From an uncultured Eubacteriales bacterium (lineage in GTDB: Bacteria > Bacillota > Clostridia > Oscillospirales > CAG-272): a stretch of 5,706 bases of DNA. Made by a program: the position numbers and the translations under genes. Under the pieces are notes generated by a model, which saw only the letters and a program-made list of their open reading frames with translations, was not told the DNA's origin and did no database searches. The DNA is taken from positions 1 to 5,706 of the forward strand of contig URSW01000117.1 of NCBI GenBank assembly GCA_900550625.1. The letters are read 5' to 3'. Positions 3,952 to 5,706 of the stretch are shown here, piece by piece. Within the stretch, counting starts at the first letter, position 1. The number at the start of each line of letters is the position of its first letter.

Positions 3952-5220
3952 TCACTTTTCGAGCAGCTTTCCGGAAACTACGTATTTTATCGCTTCGGCG
4001 AGTATTCTGCACGCCTGCTCAAGCTCGGTATCCGAAGGATACGTCGGCGCAAGCCGCAGGTTCGCGTCATGCGGGTCGATGCCGTAGGGGTATGTCGCGC
4101 CGGCGGAGGTCAGCGTCACTCCCGCGCGTTTTGCCTCATCATAAACCGCCTTTGCGCATCCGTCCGGAACGTACAGGCTGATGAAATATCCTCCCTTCGG
4201 TTTTATGTAGTTAACGAATCCGGCTGTTTTGAGCGGCTCGAGGATGCTGTCCACAAGCTCGAACTTCGGGCGTATCACGTCGGCATGATGCTTCATGTGA
4301 CGCAGAATTCCTTCGGCGCTGCCGAAATACTTGACGTGGCGCATCTGATTTATCTTGTCGAAGCCGATAGTCTGAGTCGAAAGTATCGGCTTTATCTGCG
4401 CGATATTCGCCTCGGTCGCCGCCATTATCGCAACGCCCGAGCCGGGGAAGGTGATCTTCGATGTCGACGCAAAGAAGAAAATGTTGTTCTCCGTGCCGTA
4501 TTTCTCGGCTTCGGTGAAGATATCGAGCAGCTTGACCTTCTCGTCATACAACTCATGCACCGCGTATGCGTTATCCCAGAAAATGCGGAAATCGGGCGCG
4601 GCGGGACGGAGTGCGGCAAAACGGCGCACGGTCTCGTCGGAATACGTTATTCCGTCGGGGTTCGAAAACTTCGGAACGCACCATATGCCCTTGACCGACG
4701 CATCGGACGAGACGAGCCGTTCCACCTCATCCATATCGGGTCCCGCGGGGGTCATCTTCACGGGGATCATCTTTATTCCGAGCGATTCGCATATACCGAA
4801 ATGTCTGTCATATCCGGGGGACGGACACAGGAACTTTATCTCCCCGGCGCGGCACCACGGCTCGGGCGAGCCGAGCACGCCGTACAGCATCGCGCGCGCC
4901 ATCGTGTCATACATCATATTTAGTGAGGAATTTCCTCCGACGAGTATCCTCGTTGCGGGGATACCGAGAAGGTCGGAGAAAAGACGCTTCGTCTCCGGAA
5001 GTCCGTCGAGAATGCCGTAGTTGCGGCAGTCGAATCCGCCTTCCGAGAAGCAGTCGTCGGCATCGGAGATAACATCGAGCATACCGGTGGTGAGATCGAG
5101 CTGAGCGCGTCCCGGCTTTCCGCGGGTGAGGTCGTAGCTCAAGCCCTCGGCGGCGAAGGCGTCAAGCGCGTCCTTCGACGACGAATGTATTTCTTCAAGC
5201 ATTTCAGATGACATTTCCAT
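3952..5220 (-). CDS. PLP-dependent aspartate aminotransferase (class I, subgroup Ic-like)
   Basis: This is a 422-residue fold-type I aminotransferase, probably interconverting aspartate/oxaloacetate and glutamate/2-oxoglutarate in the cytosol. The Schiff-base lysine is K255 in FASTSKITFPGSG. D216 in FWDNAYAVHE contacts the cofactor ring nitrogen, with Y219 nearby. N187 is in KFSNPDG, and R389 in LRLAPT binds the substrate carboxylate. The N-terminal LTRGKPGRAQLDL (31-43) and the long GGNSSLNMMYDTMARAM segment (95-111) are typical of subgroup Ic, known from the Corynebacterium glutamicum enzyme, rather than of the classical AspC/AspB types. The ATG at 5218-5220 has only a weak AAAAGG about 14 nt upstream. 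In-frame ATGs at codons 3 and 7 are alternatives. It follows asnA by 112 bp on the same strand, so its aspartate could feed asparagine synthesis. Substrate specificity is inferred from the family. Confidence 0.93.
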   Translation of the reverse strand: MEMSSEMLEEIHSSSKDALDAFAAEGLSYDLTRGKPGRAQLDLTTGMLDVISDADDCFSEGGFDCRNYGILDGLPETKRLFSDLLGIPATRILVGGNSSLNMMYDTMARAMLYGVLGSPEPWCRAGEIKFLCPSPGYDRHFGICESLGIKMIPVKMTPAGPDMDEVERLVSSDASVKGIWCVPKFSNPDGITYSDETVRRFAALRPAAPDFRIFWDNAYAVHELYDEKVKLLDIFTEAEKYGTENNIFFFASTSKITFPGSGVAIMAATEANIAQIKPILSTQTIGFDKINQMRHVKYFGSAEGILRHMKHHADVIRPKFELVDSILEPLKTAGFVNYIKPKGGYFISLYVPDGCAKAVYDEAKRAGVTLTSAGATYPYGIDPHDANLRLAPTYPSDTELEQACRILAEAIKYVVSGKLLEK

Positions 5221-5289
5221 AATTTATGACCGTACCTTTTCATATTTGCGCTCCGCCTTCCGAATGCCCGGGACGGTTCGCATTTTACA

Positions 5290-5322
5290 GGCGGCACACG
5301 CCGCCGATCCCGGCAAAGCCGG
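5290..5322. repeat. Two adjacent hairpins between asnA and the aminotransferase
   Basis: GGCGGC-ACAC-GCCGCC (5290-5305, perfect 6-bp stem) and CCGGC-AAA-GCCGG (5310-5322, 5-bp stem) lie within 45 nt downstream of the asnA stop. Neither is followed by a T-run on the minus strand, so they are poor intrinsic terminators. They may stabilise the asnA 3' end or partly separate the two genes. No clear promoter for the aminotransferase is seen in the 112-bp gap (5221-5332), which suggests read-through from asnA. Confidence 0.5.
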
Positions 5323-5332
5323 AGATAATCGG

Positions 5333-5706
5333 TTAAAGCAGGGCTATACCGGCGTCGGCACAGGCTTTCACCATGTCCTCCGGCCAGACGGAGCACTGGA
5401 CCTCTCCGACGTGAACCTTGGCAAGCAGCGCCATGCACAGTCTCGACTGTCCGATTCCGCCGCCGACCGTGAGCGGAAGCTCTCCGTCAAGCAGCGCCCG
5501 GTGGAACGGCAGCGACGCGCGCTCCTCGTGACCGGATATTTCAAGCTGACTGCGCAGAGACTCCGCATTTACGCGGATTCCCATCGAGGAAAGCTCAAGC
5601 GCGCACTCCATCGGCGCATACCATATCATTATATCGCCGTTGAGGCTCCAATCGTCGTAGTCCGGCGCGCGTCCGTCGTGCGGCTTGCCCGAGCGCGGCA
5701 GCGCCC
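5333..5706 (-). CDS. asnA: Aspartate-ammonia ligase (AsnA-type asparagine synthetase), C-terminal part
   Basis: AsnA makes asparagine from aspartate and free ammonia with ATP to AMP cleavage. Unlike AsnB it has no glutaminase domain, and it is structurally related to class II aspartyl-tRNA synthetase. About 123 C-terminal residues are visible and the gene continues past the right edge; the family is normally about 330 residues. Clear motifs are RAPDYDDW, LNGDI, ELSSMGIRV and, nearest the end, GGGIGQSRL, the motif-3-like segment with the ATP-binding Arg. The tail VQCSVWPEDM matches the VQAGVWP of the E. coli protein. The stop is TAA at 5333-5335. Use of free ammonia fits an anaerobe in an ammonium-rich habitat. 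The aspartate aminotransferase downstream makes a short aspartate-to-asparagine set. Confidence 0.96.
   Translation of the reverse strand, partial: ALPRSGKPHDGRAPDYDDWSLNGDIMIWYAPMECALELSSMGIRVNAESLRSQLEISGHEERASLPFHRALLDGELPLTVGGGIGQSRLCMALLAKVHVGEVQCSVWPEDMVKACADAGIALL

Noticed and set aside
3796..4923. 375-codon plus-strand frame opposite the aminotransferase
   Set aside because: It runs straight through the terminator at 3870-3897 and lies opposite a clearly real aminotransferase with all its catalytic residues.

Overview
Every gene in this window lies on the minus strand. The sequence looks like a low-redundancy, fairly GC-rich member of the Firmicutes, most likely an anaerobic clostridial lineage. 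This rests on canonical sigma-A promoters (TTGACA, 17-bp spacer, TATACT), an AAGGAGG ribosome binding site, a ZTP (pfl) riboswitch before purE, the purE-purC-purF order, a small rubredoxin and an AsnA-type asparagine synthetase. The species cannot be named from this sequence. Read along the minus strand (from high to low coordinates), the window starts inside asnA and ends inside purF.

The first block (5706 to 3870) carries the C-terminal third of asnA, then a class I (subgroup Ic-like) aspartate aminotransferase, closed by a strong GC-rich, near-symmetric intrinsic terminator. The pairing is metabolically coherent: the aminotransferase can supply aspartate and AsnA amidates it. After a gene-poor stretch (3559 to 3869), a consensus promoter drives a roughly 135-nt structured leader and an AEC-family permease. 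A second promoter, very like the first one, drives rubredoxin, which has its own terminator.

The second block (2064 to 1) is a purine biosynthesis operon, purE-purC-purF. A strong promoter at 2036-2064 and a weaker extended -10 promoter at 1812-1820 both point into a ZTP riboswitch (1689-1789). Its 3' conserved strand is shared with an intrinsic terminator. This is the layout of an ON switch that reads ZMP/ZTP, the intermediate that accumulates when 10-formyl-THF is limiting. A further terminator lies between purC and purF, so purF may be expressed at a lower level.

The most unusual part of the window lies between the two purE promoters (about 1809 to 2046). About 170 bp is almost wholly made of nested palindromes: a three-way-junction fold (1873-1963) next to a tightly packed cloverleaf of three hairpins inside a 12-bp outer stem (1963-2040). 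This is bracketed by near-identical 14-bp direct repeats that double as -10 elements. It looks like an inserted palindromic repeat (MITE/REP-like) or an undescribed structured RNA in the purE leader.
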